From the NCBI GenBank assembly GCA_024711295.1, contig JANJTB010000006.1, forward strand, positions 1 through 64,000: 64,000 bases of DNA, read 5' to 3'. Positions 26,820-35,967 of the stretch are shown here, in pieces. A program made the translations under genes and the position numbers. The stretch is from a bacterium. Lineage in GTDB: Bacteria > Bacteroidota > Ignavibacteria > Kapaibacteriales > UBA2268. The number at the start of each line of letters is the position of its first letter. The first letter of the stretch is position 1. The notes beneath the pieces are model-generated. The model was not told the origin of the DNA, did no database searches, and was given only the letters and a program-made list of their open reading frames with translations.

Positions 26820-28081
26820 TTTTGTGGCTCCAAATATGCAGGATTGAGAGAATAAATCACTTTTAATTGAGGCCTTTTTTCTACTTCTGTTGCATTTAAT
26901 CCATAAAAAGTTAATCGTTCTAGCTCTCTTGCCTGATTGAAAATTGAGTTTGGCATAAGTTCTAATGTGAAGGTCTTCCCGTATTTATTATGATATTGAA
27001 CAATTGAAGTAATGCTGGAAAAAATATACTTGTTTGAGCCTGATTCTCTGGCTCCGTAATATGTAAATCCGTTTACTCTTTGATTGTCAATAAAATACCC
27101 CATTTCCAAAACTGAATCTAATGGTACATTACCGTTTCTGGATTTTGAAGGGTCTAGAGTAAGCTCAAACTGAGCTTTATGTATGCCGGAAAACTTTGGT
27201 ATCATTGTAAGGTCAAAATCAATCTTAGTCCAATAATTTAATCCGTTCTGAACTACTATTGAATTTGTATCAACATTTGATGTCTTTAAGTAAGTAACAT
27301 CAACACCCGAAAGCAAGTTAAGATAGCTAACAGTATCTTGCCCTGTATTTTTGTAAGTTACAATAATTGAAGTAGAAATCATTTGATTGGGTGCAGAACC
27401 GATGAATCTATGAACTACATTGGAATTTTCCTTTGGAATAAAAGCTAAACCCCAGTTCGGAATTCTTTTAGGCTTCATTGTGTTGGTTGCTGAGTCAAGT
27501 TTCATTTCAGTTTTGAGCCATTCAATTATCAATTTTGCAGGTAGATTGATTTGAATTTTATCTATTGTGTCTTTTAATTCAATTTTTCCATCCCAAGAGG
27601 TGATTTTTTCACCAAAATAATTTGCAGGACTAACAAAAAGTGAATCGTAAGTAGTTGAGTCAGGTCTCCATGCTTTGGTTACCTGATAAATATCAAATCC
27701 GAACGAACCACCGATTGTGTCTCCATAAGCATATCTCTCGGGGAACATGTTCATAACTACAGATTCAATTTGGTCTTCTTTCAAATTTCCAAGAGTATCA
27801 GGAAGCCACGCAAAATTTAACAAAGTTGAAGCAATTAAGTCATCATGTCTGCCAATAAATACAGCTCCGGTATTAAATATAGGATACTTAGGCATATAAA
27901 CTTGCTTTCCTGTAATCAAAACTGTATCAAATGTACTGATAGTTTCAATTTTGACAGTGTCCGGAAGTAAATTAACAGCCAGATCACTGGGTTTGTCGTT
28001 ACATGAAATCAAGAGAAAAGCAGGAAAAAAAAGGATAATGTAGAAAAGTATTTTCTTTATTAAGGTTAATTTCATTTTCAT
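26816..28081 (-). CDS. Secreted lipoprotein of unknown function, possibly with a beta-jelly-roll (DNRLRE/DUF4270-like) fold
   Basis: A 421-residue lipoprotein with a type II signal peptide whose lipobox LLISC places the lipidated cysteine at residue 27. The rest is beta-rich with 'SFGFDIYQVTKAWRPDSTTY' and 'INLPAKLIIEWLK' segments. These resemble DNRLRE/DUF4270-type surface proteins, where beta-strand modules carry 'V...W.....T' patterns. It lies 5 bp downstream of glgA and overlaps the outer-membrane barrel gene by 4 bp. It is probably an outer-membrane lipoprotein partner of that barrel. Family assignment is tentative. Confidence 0.65.
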   Translation of the reverse strand: MKMKLTLIKKILFYIILFFPAFLLISCNDKPSDLAVNLLPDTVKIETISTFDTVLITGKQVYMPKYPIFNTGAVFIGRHDDLIASTLLNFAWLPDTLGNLKEDQIESVVMNMFPERYAYGDTIGGSFGFDIYQVTKAWRPDSTTYDSLFVSPANYFGEKITSWDGKIELKDTIDKIQINLPAKLIIEWLKTEMKLDSATNTMKPKRIPNWGLAFIPKENSNVVHRFIGSAPNQMISTSIIVTYKNTGQDTVSYLNLLSGVDVTYLKTSNVDTNSIVVQNGLNYWTKIDFDLTMIPKFSGIHKAQFELTLDPSKSRNGNVPLDSVLEMGYFIDNQRVNGFTYYGARESGSNKYIFSSITSIVQYHNKYGKTFTLELMPNSIFNQARELERLTFYGLNATEVEKRPQLKVIYSLNPAYLEPQK

Positions 28082-28086
28082 TTATT

Positions 28087-29565
28087 CTAGAGTTCTTTCA
28101 TAATATTTCGATAAATCTGATCGTATTGTTTTGTGCTTTCAGTCCATGTATAATCATGCTGCATACCTTTTTCAATTACATGTGTCATAAGTGACTTTTT
28201 TTTGAATAAATTAACAGCTCTGAAAATTGCATTTGTAAAATCTTCTACTGCATAATTTTCAAAGACGATTGAATTACCATTATCATTATCAGCATCAATA
28301 TCAATACCAGAATCTTTTAGCCCACCTGTAGCTCTGACAATAGGCACAGTAGCATATTTGAGGGAGTACATGAAATTTAGTCCGCATGGTTCGTACAAAG
28401 ATGGCATTAAAAAGAAATCACAACCTGCCTCAATTTGATGTGATAAATTGTCATCAAATGCGAAAATTACTTTCAACTTTTTAGGGTATTTACGTGCAAT
28501 TCTAAGAAGTGAATTCTTCAAGTCAGTATCACCTTGGCCAAGCAAGACCACTTGAATATCTTCTTTAAATATTTTATCAGCAGAATCAATAAACAGACCT
28601 GTTCCTTTTTGGTAACCGATTCTCGGTATCATCCCAAATAATGGAATCTCAGGCCTGATAGGTAGTCCTGAAATTTTCTGTAATTGCGTTTTGTTATTAT
28701 ACTTAAATTCTTCAACATCATCCATGAATCTGCTATGTATAAGCTTATCTCTCTTAGGATTCCAAGTATATGGCTCAATTCCGTTCATGATGCCGGTGAA
28801 ATTGTCCAATCTGGTTTTCAAATATTCATTTAATCCATTACTATAATGATAGTCGTCCAAAATTTCTTTTGCATATGTGGGGCTTACTGTGGTTATATAA
28901 TGAGCATAGCTGATACCACCTTTCATGAAATTAAATTTACTTCTATGTTCGAAATTATCCAAAAGTTCGTTTGGTAAACCTGTTTTCTTGAATTCGGATA
29001 AATCAAATGCTCCTTGTCTATAAAAATTATGAATTGTAAAAACCACTTTTGTTTTGTTGAATTTAGATGAATAACCATTTTTAATCAAAGCAGGAATTAG
29101 AGCGGATTGCCAATCGTTGCAGTGAATTATATCCGGTATCCATTTCAATCTTATACATGTTTCAAGGACTGCTTTACCAAAAAAAATAAAACGTTCAGCA
29201 TTGTCATGATACTCCTCCCAGGTAACTGGATCATGATAAATGCCAAGTCTTTCTTCGAAATAGTCATAGTTTGTAGTAAAGTAAACCTGTACTTTGTGAC
29301 GTGGACTGTATAGAGATGATGATTTTATATTTACTGGTGCTAAATTATCGCCAACATTCACGTGAACATCCCTTAGTCTGCTGATGTTGTGAATTTTGCT
29401 CTTTCTTTCAGAAATGGAGCCATATTTAGGGGATATAACTCTTACGTCATGACCAAAGTCTTTCAAAGATAAGGGAAATGAGTGTGATACATCTGCTATA
29501 CCACTTTCCTTCGCAAAAGGGTAAACTTCGCTGGATACAAAAAGTATTTTCAGACTTTTGGCCAT
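28087..29565 (-). CDS. glgA: Glycogen synthase (GT5, ADP-glucose or UDP-glucose type)
   Basis: A 492-residue GT-B glucosyltransferase. The N-terminal domain begins 'KILFVSSEVYPFAKESGIAD', where the usual KxGGL loop reads KESGI at 15-19. The C-terminal domain carries 'RIGYQKGTGLFIDS' and 'FLMPSLYEPCGLNFMYSLKY', the donor-binding motif, with 'ATGGLKDSG'. Length is normal for bacterial GlgA. It works with the GH57 branching enzyme at 13105-14832, which is not adjacent. It leads an operon with a lipoprotein and an outer-membrane barrel. Confidence 0.93.
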   Translation of the reverse strand: MAKSLKILFVSSEVYPFAKESGIADVSHSFPLSLKDFGHDVRVISPKYGSISERKSKIHNISRLRDVHVNVGDNLAPVNIKSSSLYSPRHKVQVYFTTNYDYFEERLGIYHDPVTWEEYHDNAERFIFFGKAVLETCIRLKWIPDIIHCNDWQSALIPALIKNGYSSKFNKTKVVFTIHNFYRQGAFDLSEFKKTGLPNELLDNFEHRSKFNFMKGGISYAHYITTVSPTYAKEILDDYHYSNGLNEYLKTRLDNFTGIMNGIEPYTWNPKRDKLIHSRFMDDVEEFKYNNKTQLQKISGLPIRPEIPLFGMIPRIGYQKGTGLFIDSADKIFKEDIQVVLLGQGDTDLKNSLLRIARKYPKKLKVIFAFDDNLSHQIEAGCDFFLMPSLYEPCGLNFMYSLKYATVPIVRATGGLKDSGIDIDADNDNGNSIVFENYAVEDFTNAIFRAVNLFKKKSLMTHVIEKGMQHDYTWTESTKQYDQIYRNIMKEL

Positions 29566-29661
29566 ATTAAGAAAATTATCCCGATACTTTTTTTAAATTT
29601 TCAAGAATTACAAAAATAACTAAAAAATTACTAATTGCTGATATTTATAATAAAATAATTG

Positions 29662-30414
29662 CTAATTAACATGAAAGAGAATGCTCATTTTTATGCTAAA
29701 AATACTCCAATCTTCATAGGCAGAAAAGTTATTTAAATTGTAGCCGATACCTAATCTGAATTGTAAATAATTATTAAAATCAGCATCCATTGGAAAATCT
29801 CTGTAAATAAATAAATCTGATGATATTGAAGTTGAATTGATTTGTGTATCGTTCAATGTTTGATTATTACGGATTCTGGTTCCAGTATCAGTAAAATATC
29901 CTCTGTCTTCAGGCTTAGTCATTTCCTGAAAGTACTGTCCATTGCTTGCAATAGGCATTTCCAATCCCATTGTTATACCAATGCCGGATGTACCCATTAA
30001 ATCATACTTATATTCAGCCAAAAAATTAATAGAAGATATACTTAAATTAAGATTGTGTTTAAATTCACCATCAATCGGTAAACTATCCAGATTAATCAGT
30101 ATGTATTCATAAGAACTTGCATTGATTTTTCTTAAATTATATCCTAAAGAAAGTGACACCTTGCCATATTCATATAAATCTTTGTTAATGCCAAATCTGA
30201 AAGTGTGATTTCCGGAAACTCCATCTAAATTATAATTAGTCAATTTTTGTAATTCTTTTATCGAATGAATGCTTAAGTCATTGAACTCGTACTTGAAATC
30301 ATAACCAAATAAAAGATGAATACTGCCTTTGGTCTCATTTGACAAGGCGGTATTAAATAAAAGGAAAAACAATAATATTTTTCCGACAATAAATATAAAA
30401 AATTTATTTTTCAA
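29662..30414 (-). CDS. Putative outer-membrane beta-barrel protein
   Basis: The frame is open from a TTG at 30438, but a promoter -7 box covers 30436-30443. The TTG at 30412-30414 gives a normal signal peptide (MKNKFFIFIVGKILLFFLLF...). The mature part of about 220 residues has alternating amphipathic strands ('FKYEFNDLS', 'VSLSLGYNL', 'LAEYKYDLMG', 'YLQFRLGIGYNL') and ends in a hydrophobic strand, as in small outer-membrane barrels. I do not recognise a specific family. Confidence 0.6.
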   Translation of the reverse strand: MKNKFFIFIVGKILLFFLLFNTALSNETKGSIHLLFGYDFKYEFNDLSIHSIKELQKLTNYNLDGVSGNHTFRFGINKDLYEYGKVSLSLGYNLRKINASSYEYILINLDSLPIDGEFKHNLNLSISSINFLAEYKYDLMGTSGIGITMGLEMPIASNGQYFQEMTKPEDRGYFTDTGTRIRNNQTLNDTQINSTSISSDLFIYRDFPMDADFNNYLQFRLGIGYNLNNFSAYEDWSIFSIKMSILFHVN

Positions 30415-30435
30415 ATTCTCAACAATTAATTTGCA

Positions 30436-30465
30436 CAAAAGTAATTAATATTTTTTTATCACAAA
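30436..30465 (-). promoter_or_regulatory. Predicted Bacteroidota-type promoter of the barrel gene
   Basis: On the minus strand, TTTG (30462-30465) is followed by an 18-bp spacer and TACTTTTG (30436-30443). This helps place the translation start at 30414 rather than 30438. Confidence 0.55.
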
Positions 30466-30605
30466 TTGACTATGTTGATTTATGAATTACATTTAATTTA
30501 GAAAAATAACTTATATTTGCATAAATAGATATTAACATAAATTCAAAAACTATTTTAATTTCGTTAGTTAATAAGAATTTTTATTTATAAATACCGGTAA
30601 TTGAT

Positions 30606-31493
30606 ATGAACAAAATCATCGAGGCAAGATTTATCGGTCCTGATGTAAAACTTTTCAGAATTGAGGCTCCTAAAATAGCCGAAAAAAGAAAAGCAGGCCA
30701 ATTTGTTATAATAAGAGTTAATGATACAGGCGAAAGACTACCTCTTACTATCGCTGATTCTGATACCTCTGCAGGAACTATTACAATAATTGTACAGGGA
30801 ATAGGAGCTTCAACAAAGATGCTCAACACCTTGAATGCTGGAGATTATATACATGATGTTGTCGGACCTCTTGGAAAAGCTTCTCATATTGAGAATTTTG
30901 GAACAGCTGTAAGTATTGGTGGAGGTGTAGGAACAGCAATTGCATTTCCTACTGCTAAAGCACTCAAAGAGGCAGGAAATCATGTAATTAGTATTATTGG
31001 CGGTAGGTCGAAAGAATTTGTTATCCTTGAAGAAGAGATGAAACAAGTAGCAGACGAAGTCTATCCGACTACTGATGATGGTTCTTATGGTTACCATGGT
31101 TTTGTAACTCAAAAGCTCGAAGAATTGCTGAAATCTGGAAGAAAAATTGACTTTGTTCTTGCAATTGGACCAATACCAATGATGGCTGCAGTTGCAAAAA
31201 CAACCCAACCTTATAATATTCAAACCGTTGTTAGTTTAAATCCTGTTATGGTTGATGGTACTGGAATGTGTGGTGGGTGCAGAGCATATGTAGACAACAA
31301 ACCGGTTTTTGTATGTGTTGACGGACCTGAATTTGATGCTCATAAAGTTGATTTTAAAATTTTGATGCAACGAAACAAAATGTATCTACCACAAGAAAAA
31401 GAATCAATCGAGCACTTTAACCACGTTTGTAATTATGACAAAATGTATGATGCTGAAGCAAAAAAGACTAATCACGAGGTGACTCATGGCTGA
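30606..31493 (+). CDS. nfnA: NfnA-type FAD/NAD-binding subunit (ferredoxin:NADP+ oxidoreductase / SudB-like)
   Basis: A 295-residue flavoprotein of the ferredoxin-NADP+ reductase fold. FAD binding is indicated by 'GERLPLTIADSD', and NAD binding by 'IGGGVGTAIAFPTAKAL' and 'AIGPIPMM'. C222, C225 and C237 in the C-terminal 'MCGGCRAYVDN...VFVCVDG' region, with Asp217 nearby, are placed like the [2Fe-2S] ligands of NfnA. It overlaps nfnB by 8 bp. The pair probably performs NADH-dependent reduced-ferredoxin:NADP+ oxidoreduction by electron bifurcation. A sulfide-dehydrogenase (SudAB) role is the main alternative. Confidence 0.9.
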   Translation: MNKIIEARFIGPDVKLFRIEAPKIAEKRKAGQFVIIRVNDTGERLPLTIADSDTSAGTITIIVQGIGASTKMLNTLNAGDYIHDVVGPLGKASHIENFGTAVSIGGGVGTAIAFPTAKALKEAGNHVISIIGGRSKEFVILEEEMKQVADEVYPTTDDGSYGYHGFVTQKLEELLKSGRKIDFVLAIGPIPMMAAVAKTTQPYNIQTVVSLNPVMVDGTGMCGGCRAYVDNKPVFVCVDGPEFDAHKVDFKILMQRNKMYLPQEKESIEHFNHVCNYDKMYDAEAKKTNHEVTHG

Positions 31494-32910
31494 TTTGACA
31501 ACCAAAGAAAGATATAAAATCGAAAGACATTCTATGCCTGAGCAAGACGCTCTTGCTAGAAGCAGAAATTTTGAAGAAGTTAACCTAGGCTATACTTTCG
31601 AAATAGCAATGGAAGAAGCTGAGAGATGTATTCGTTGTAAAAATCCTGTATGCGTTGCCGGTTGCCCTGTTGCTGTTAAAATTCCTGATTTTATTAAGAT
31701 GATAGCTGAAGGAAAATTCGAAGAAGCAGCCTCTATTCTTAAGGAAGATAACGCACTTCCTGCTGTTTGCGGTAGAGTATGCCCCCAGGAAGAACAGTGC
31801 GAAGCTGTCTGTGTGGTTGGTAAAAAGGGCAGACCTGTTGCTATTGGTTATTTAGAAAGATTTGCTGCTGATTGGGAAAGAAATAATGTTAAGATTATTG
31901 AACCAAAAATTCCTGCAAAGACAGGGAAAAAAGTTGCAGTAGTTGGTGGTGGTCCAGCAGGACTTAGCTGTGCAGGTGATTTAATTCAACTTGGACACGA
32001 AGTTACTGTATTCGAAGCCTTACATGAGATAGGGGGAGTTCTTATCTATGGAATACCCGAATTTAGACTGCCCAAGGAGATTGTGAAGGCAGAGGTTGAA
32101 TCTTTAAGTAAACTCGGTGTAAATTTTGTTACTAATTATGTTATTGGATTGACTGAAACAATTGAAGAGCTAAAAGCAAGATTTGATGCCATTTTCATTG
32201 GTGTGGGTGCAGGCTTGCCTTACTTCCTTAATATTCCGGGCGAACAGCTTAATGGGGTTTACTCTGCAAATGAATTTCTTACCAGAGTCAATCTGATGAA
32301 GGCATACGATTTTCCGAATAATCCTACACCTATGCTTGATGTAGTAGGAAAAACTGTTGCTGTATTTGGTGGGGGTAATACAGCCATGGACGCTGTAAGA
32401 ACTTCTCTTAGATTAGGAGCTGAAAGAGCTATTATTTGTTATCGTCGTACTGAGCAAGAAATGCCTGCAAGAGTTGAAGAAATTCATCATGCCAAAGAAG
32501 AAGGTGTAGAGTTTAAACTATTGGTAGCACCATTAGAATTTATCGGTGATGAAGATGGGTGGCTAAGAAAAGTCAAATTACAACAAATGGAATTAGGGGA
32601 GCCCGATAGTTCAGGCAGAAGACGCCCTGTACCTATTGATGGAGCAATTGAAACTATTGACATAACTGCTGCCATAATTGCAATCGGTAACGGTTCAAAT
32701 CCTATAATCAGCCAAACTACCCCTGAATTAATTGTAAATAAATGGGGTAATATTATTGTTAATGAAGGCAATATGAAAACTAACATGATGGGTGTATTTG
32801 CAGGTGGTGACATCGTCACAGGAGGTGCAACTGTTATCCTTGCAATGGGTGCCGGAAGGACTGCAGCAAAAGCAATTGATGATTTTCTAAAAAATCCGGA
32901 ATCTTGGTAA
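31486..32910 (+). CDS. nfnB: NfnB-type NADPH-binding flavoprotein with two N-terminal [4Fe-4S] clusters
   Basis: A 474-residue protein of the glutamate-synthase small-subunit/NfnB family. Cluster-binding cysteines are in 'CIRCKNPVCVAGCPVAVKIP' and 'CGRVCPQEEQCEAVCVVG'. FAD binding is shown by 'VAVVGGGPAGLSCAGDL', and NADPH binding by 'VAVFGGGNTAMDAVRTSLRL'. A GAGGTG ribosome-binding site lies 5 bases before the ATG, inside nfnA. No glutamate-synthase large subunit is adjacent, and the NfnA partner is present, so NfnAB (or SudAB) is preferred. Confidence 0.92.
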   Translation: MADLTTKERYKIERHSMPEQDALARSRNFEEVNLGYTFEIAMEEAERCIRCKNPVCVAGCPVAVKIPDFIKMIAEGKFEEAASILKEDNALPAVCGRVCPQEEQCEAVCVVGKKGRPVAIGYLERFAADWERNNVKIIEPKIPAKTGKKVAVVGGGPAGLSCAGDLIQLGHEVTVFEALHEIGGVLIYGIPEFRLPKEIVKAEVESLSKLGVNFVTNYVIGLTETIEELKARFDAIFIGVGAGLPYFLNIPGEQLNGVYSANEFLTRVNLMKAYDFPNNPTPMLDVVGKTVAVFGGGNTAMDAVRTSLRLGAERAIICYRRTEQEMPARVEEIHHAKEEGVEFKLLVAPLEFIGDEDGWLRKVKLQQMELGEPDSSGRRRPVPIDGAIETIDITAAIIAIGNGSNPIISQTTPELIVNKWGNIIVNEGNMKTNMMGVFAGGDIVTGGATVILAMGAGRTAAKAIDDFLKNPESW

Positions 32911-32911
32911 A

Positions 32912-34060
32912 TTGAATCCAATTCCTAAATCTAATCGCGAGGTCTATCTTGACCTCGCGAAATTTTTTGCAATGCTCATGATGGTTCTTGGGCATTCTTT
33001 TTTTGAGCTCGCAAATCCTTTATATTATAATTTAAATGAATTTCCATGGGACTGGTGGACTTTTGCGCGGGCAAAGACGGCACCAATGTTTTTATTCTTA
33101 TCAGGTACTGTGCACGTTTTTGCAAATTACAAAAATGAAATAGGTGCCATTGGAAACAAATTATTCCGTAAAAGGTTATTATTAGCTGTAATATTGTTGA
33201 TGGTTGGGTATTTACTAAATTCACCCATTAATACTTTTTCAGATATTTTTAACGTTAATGAATTCAGATTGTCAAAGTTTTATGAAGTCAACATTCTGCA
33301 CATTTTTGGGGTAGGATTATCGTTGTTGGCTTTATTATACAGACTTGGTAACATTGATTTTGTTTTCAAATCTTCATTATATTTAGGAATCTTTTCAGCT
33401 CTGATTTCTTTGTTAACGATAAATATAAGTTTTGGCCAAATTCCTGTATTCATGGCTAATTACTTAAATTATAAAAATGGTTCATTATTTGTTTTGTTTC
33501 CATTCATTTCTTACCTTTTTTGGGGTACATGTTTTGGTATTTTACTCAAGAAAGGAAGTCAACATAATGAAAATAGTAATAGAGAGTTAAATAAATTCCT
33601 CAATTCGCCAAAGAAGTTGCTTGCAGGAATAATTTTAATAATCCTTGGAGTAATTGTTATAAAAACAATCACTTTGGCTTCAGTAAACATTTCTCTTAGA
33701 TCAAATCCAGGGGTACTTATTAGGAACATTGGAATAATTATTACTTTGCTTTTTATATTTAAGCAAATTAAAGTTCGTTCTGCATTAATCAAAAAAATAA
33801 CTTTGATTTTATCTGCTAGAGCAATTTTCATTTACGTTATTCACTTATTTTTGATCTATGGAATTGGAAACTTCTATGGTCTTAAACACTATTTCGGAAA
33901 GAGTCTAACTTTGACAGATGCTTTTGTGATGTCTTTTGTGGTGATATTAATTACATTATCAACAACATTTATTGTTGATTACATCCTAAAAACTTCAAGG
34001 TTGAAGTTTTATCTTTTAATACCCTTAATTGTGTATTGGATTTACTTTTTTATAAATTGA
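32912..34060 (+). CDS. Membrane acyltransferase (acyltransferase 3 / DUF1624-like)
   Basis: A 382-residue protein with about 10 membrane helices. The N-terminal 'YLDLAKFFAMLMMVLGHSFF' is the hallmark of acyltransferase-3 and heparan-acetyltransferase-like proteins, with the conserved His in the first helix. No ATG precedes this block, so the TTG at 32912, one base after the nfnB stop, is taken as start. It probably O-acetylates a cell-surface glycan; the substrate is unknown. Confidence 0.8.
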   Translation: MNPIPKSNREVYLDLAKFFAMLMMVLGHSFFELANPLYYNLNEFPWDWWTFARAKTAPMFLFLSGTVHVFANYKNEIGAIGNKLFRKRLLLAVILLMVGYLLNSPINTFSDIFNVNEFRLSKFYEVNILHIFGVGLSLLALLYRLGNIDFVFKSSLYLGIFSALISLLTINISFGQIPVFMANYLNYKNGSLFVLFPFISYLFWGTCFGILLKKGSQHNENSNRELNKFLNSPKKLLAGIILIILGVIVIKTITLASVNISLRSNPGVLIRNIGIIITLLFIFKQIKVRSALIKKITLILSARAIFIYVIHLFLIYGIGNFYGLKHYFGKSLTLTDAFVMSFVVILITLSTTFIVDYILKTSRLKFYLLIPLIVYWIYFFIN

Positions 34061-34150
34061 AAAATAATTAAACCAATATTAATTTTATTTTCAAAAATTC
34101 ATTACTTTTGCTCTCTATTTTCAATACAATTATAAATTACATTTAAATAT

Positions 34151-35473
34151 ATGACCAAGAAAGTTCCAAAGAAAAAGAAAAGGAATTTTTTACCTTTGTT
34201 GTTGATATTACTGTTTTTGACAATATTATTTGTTTCGGTTGGTATTTACTTCAAGTCAGAATATAATGAAATCACTGAAATAAAAGACTCGATTAAGCTT
34301 AGCAGCAATATCAATCAGGCAGATGGACTTGATACAAACTTTTTGAAAGCTATAGTACCAAACTCTGATACTAATGAGAAAGTAATTGATGTGAGTAATA
34401 TAAACGATACAATTGCATATCATTTTGATACACAATCAGGTACCTATGTCCGTAAAGTATATAAGGGCAGGAGAATAAATATAGCACTTACCGGAGTTGA
34501 CTCAAGAATGGGAGACCGTTACAAACACGCAGACGCTAACCATGTTATTTCAGTTTTGCTTGATAGCGGAAAAATTGAGATTATTTCTATTCCCAGGGAT
34601 ACACCGGCAGATGCTGGCTATGATGATACTACAGGACAGAACAAGTTGACAATTGTAAGAGCTGCAAAAGGTCGAAAGGCATATTTTGAAGAACTTTGCA
34701 GAATAGGAAATTTAGACAAAATTCACTTTTTTGCTGAATTGGGTTTTTCGCAGGCGATGGGAATTATCGAGTTCCTTGGCTTCAGTAACCCACATGCCAC
34801 TTTACAGGTGTTAAGGTCGAGAACAGCTCTCGGTGGAGATGACTACCAAAGAGTGTATAATCAAGCACAATTTATCAGGCAAATGCTTTTTAGAAATTTT
34901 GAAAAGTTAAGTGGTCCTCTTAGCGATATAATGATTGGTGGTGGACTTCTTCTTGTAGAGAGCGACCTTACTGTCGGAAAAATTAAGGACATTATTTCAG
35001 AATTGAAGTCCAGGAACTTTTCCAATTCATTAGACAACATTTCTATCAAAATTAAACCATCATTCCCGGCTAAATTTAAAGTTTATGATTTCTCTGACAA
35101 AACAACTGTAGCATTACTTTCTGAAAAAGTCAAGCAACATTTCAAAAATCAAAACGATGATGAAGAAGTTGCTGTAAATTCAAATTTGGATATTTCAAAT
35201 AAAGTAAAAAACAGATTAAATAATGTTCTAAATCTGGCAATGGCAGATACAAGTAAAAGCCCCCAAAAAGCCATCAACAGATTGAATGTTTTGTTTGAGC
35301 AGAGAGCTTGGCTTCAGGTCGCTGACAAAGAAGAAAGAAAATTAATCAGAAACAGGTTTGTAGATATTATTAGTTATTCTTACGAAAAAAGAAAAGATAC
35401 CTTAAAAGCAAAGCAAATCAGAAACATTGCTGTTTCTGAAGATAATTTATTTAAATTAAATGCTGAAAATTAA
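34151..35473 (+). CDS. LytR-CpsA-Psr (LCP) family protein
   Basis: A 440-residue protein with a basic cytoplasmic tail and one membrane helix (about 14-33). An extracytoplasmic LCP domain (about 110-270) shows 'INIALTGVDSRMGDRYKHAD' and 'IISIPRDTPADAG', including the conserved Arg/Asp residues that bind the pyrophosphate lipid. LCP proteins ligate undecaprenyl-linked glycans to the wall or to other acceptors. The usual LytR_C domain is missing and instead occurs alone at 16328-16783. A TACTTTTG -7-like box lies at 34103-34110. The stop overlaps the next ATG (TAATG). Confidence 0.85.
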   Translation: MTKKVPKKKKRNFLPLLLILLFLTILFVSVGIYFKSEYNEITEIKDSIKLSSNINQADGLDTNFLKAIVPNSDTNEKVIDVSNINDTIAYHFDTQSGTYVRKVYKGRRINIALTGVDSRMGDRYKHADANHVISVLLDSGKIEIISIPRDTPADAGYDDTTGQNKLTIVRAAKGRKAYFEELCRIGNLDKIHFFAELGFSQAMGIIEFLGFSNPHATLQVLRSRTALGGDDYQRVYNQAQFIRQMLFRNFEKLSGPLSDIMIGGGLLLVESDLTVGKIKDIISELKSRNFSNSLDNISIKIKPSFPAKFKVYDFSDKTTVALLSEKVKQHFKNQNDDEEVAVNSNLDISNKVKNRLNNVLNLAMADTSKSPQKAINRLNVLFEQRAWLQVADKEERKLIRNRFVDIISYSYEKRKDTLKAKQIRNIAVSEDNLFKLNAEN

Positions 35474-35967
35474 TGAAAACACTTGTTTTTATAAGACACG
35501 CTAAGTCAAGTTGGGATAATCCAGATTTTTCTGATTTTGAACGTCCTTTGAATGAAAGAGGATTGCTTAATGCTCCATTTATGGCAGAGAAATTGACACA
35601 GCTAATTACCAGAGTTGACATGATAATTTCCAGTCCTGCTAAAAGAGCTATTACAACTGCAAAAATATTTGCTGATAAATTCAACATAAAACACGAGCAA
35701 ATTATTCAAGACAAAGGCATTTATGATAATGGATTCAAACATATAGTAAAAGTAATTGATAAGTTGAATAATAGTCTTGATTGTGTATTTATTGTTGGCC
35801 ATAATCCTGATATTTCTACTTTGGCAACCTATTTTTCCGGGGAATATATACAAAACATACCTACATGCGGAATTGTGTGTATAGATTTTAGAACTCATAA
35901 TTGGAATGAAGTTGCTTCTTCTTCAGGGAAGTTGAGATTTTATGATTATCCAAAAAATCATGTATGA
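35473..35967 (+). CDS. sixA: SixA-type histidine phosphatase
   Basis: A 164-residue member of the histidine phosphatase superfamily. The catalytic RHAKSSW motif starts at residue 8, with 'ERPLNERG' and the second catalytic His in 'VGHNPD'. SixA proteins dephosphorylate phosphohistidine, for example on histidine-containing phosphotransfer proteins. The gene is coupled at both ends: TAATG with the LCP gene and ATGA with hydF. The in vivo substrate is unknown. Confidence 0.88.
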   Translation: MKTLVFIRHAKSSWDNPDFSDFERPLNERGLLNAPFMAEKLTQLITRVDMIISSPAKRAITTAKIFADKFNIKHEQIIQDKGIYDNGFKHIVKVIDKLNNSLDCVFIVGHNPDISTLATYFSGEYIQNIPTCGIVCIDFRTHNWNEVASSSGKLRFYDYPKNHV

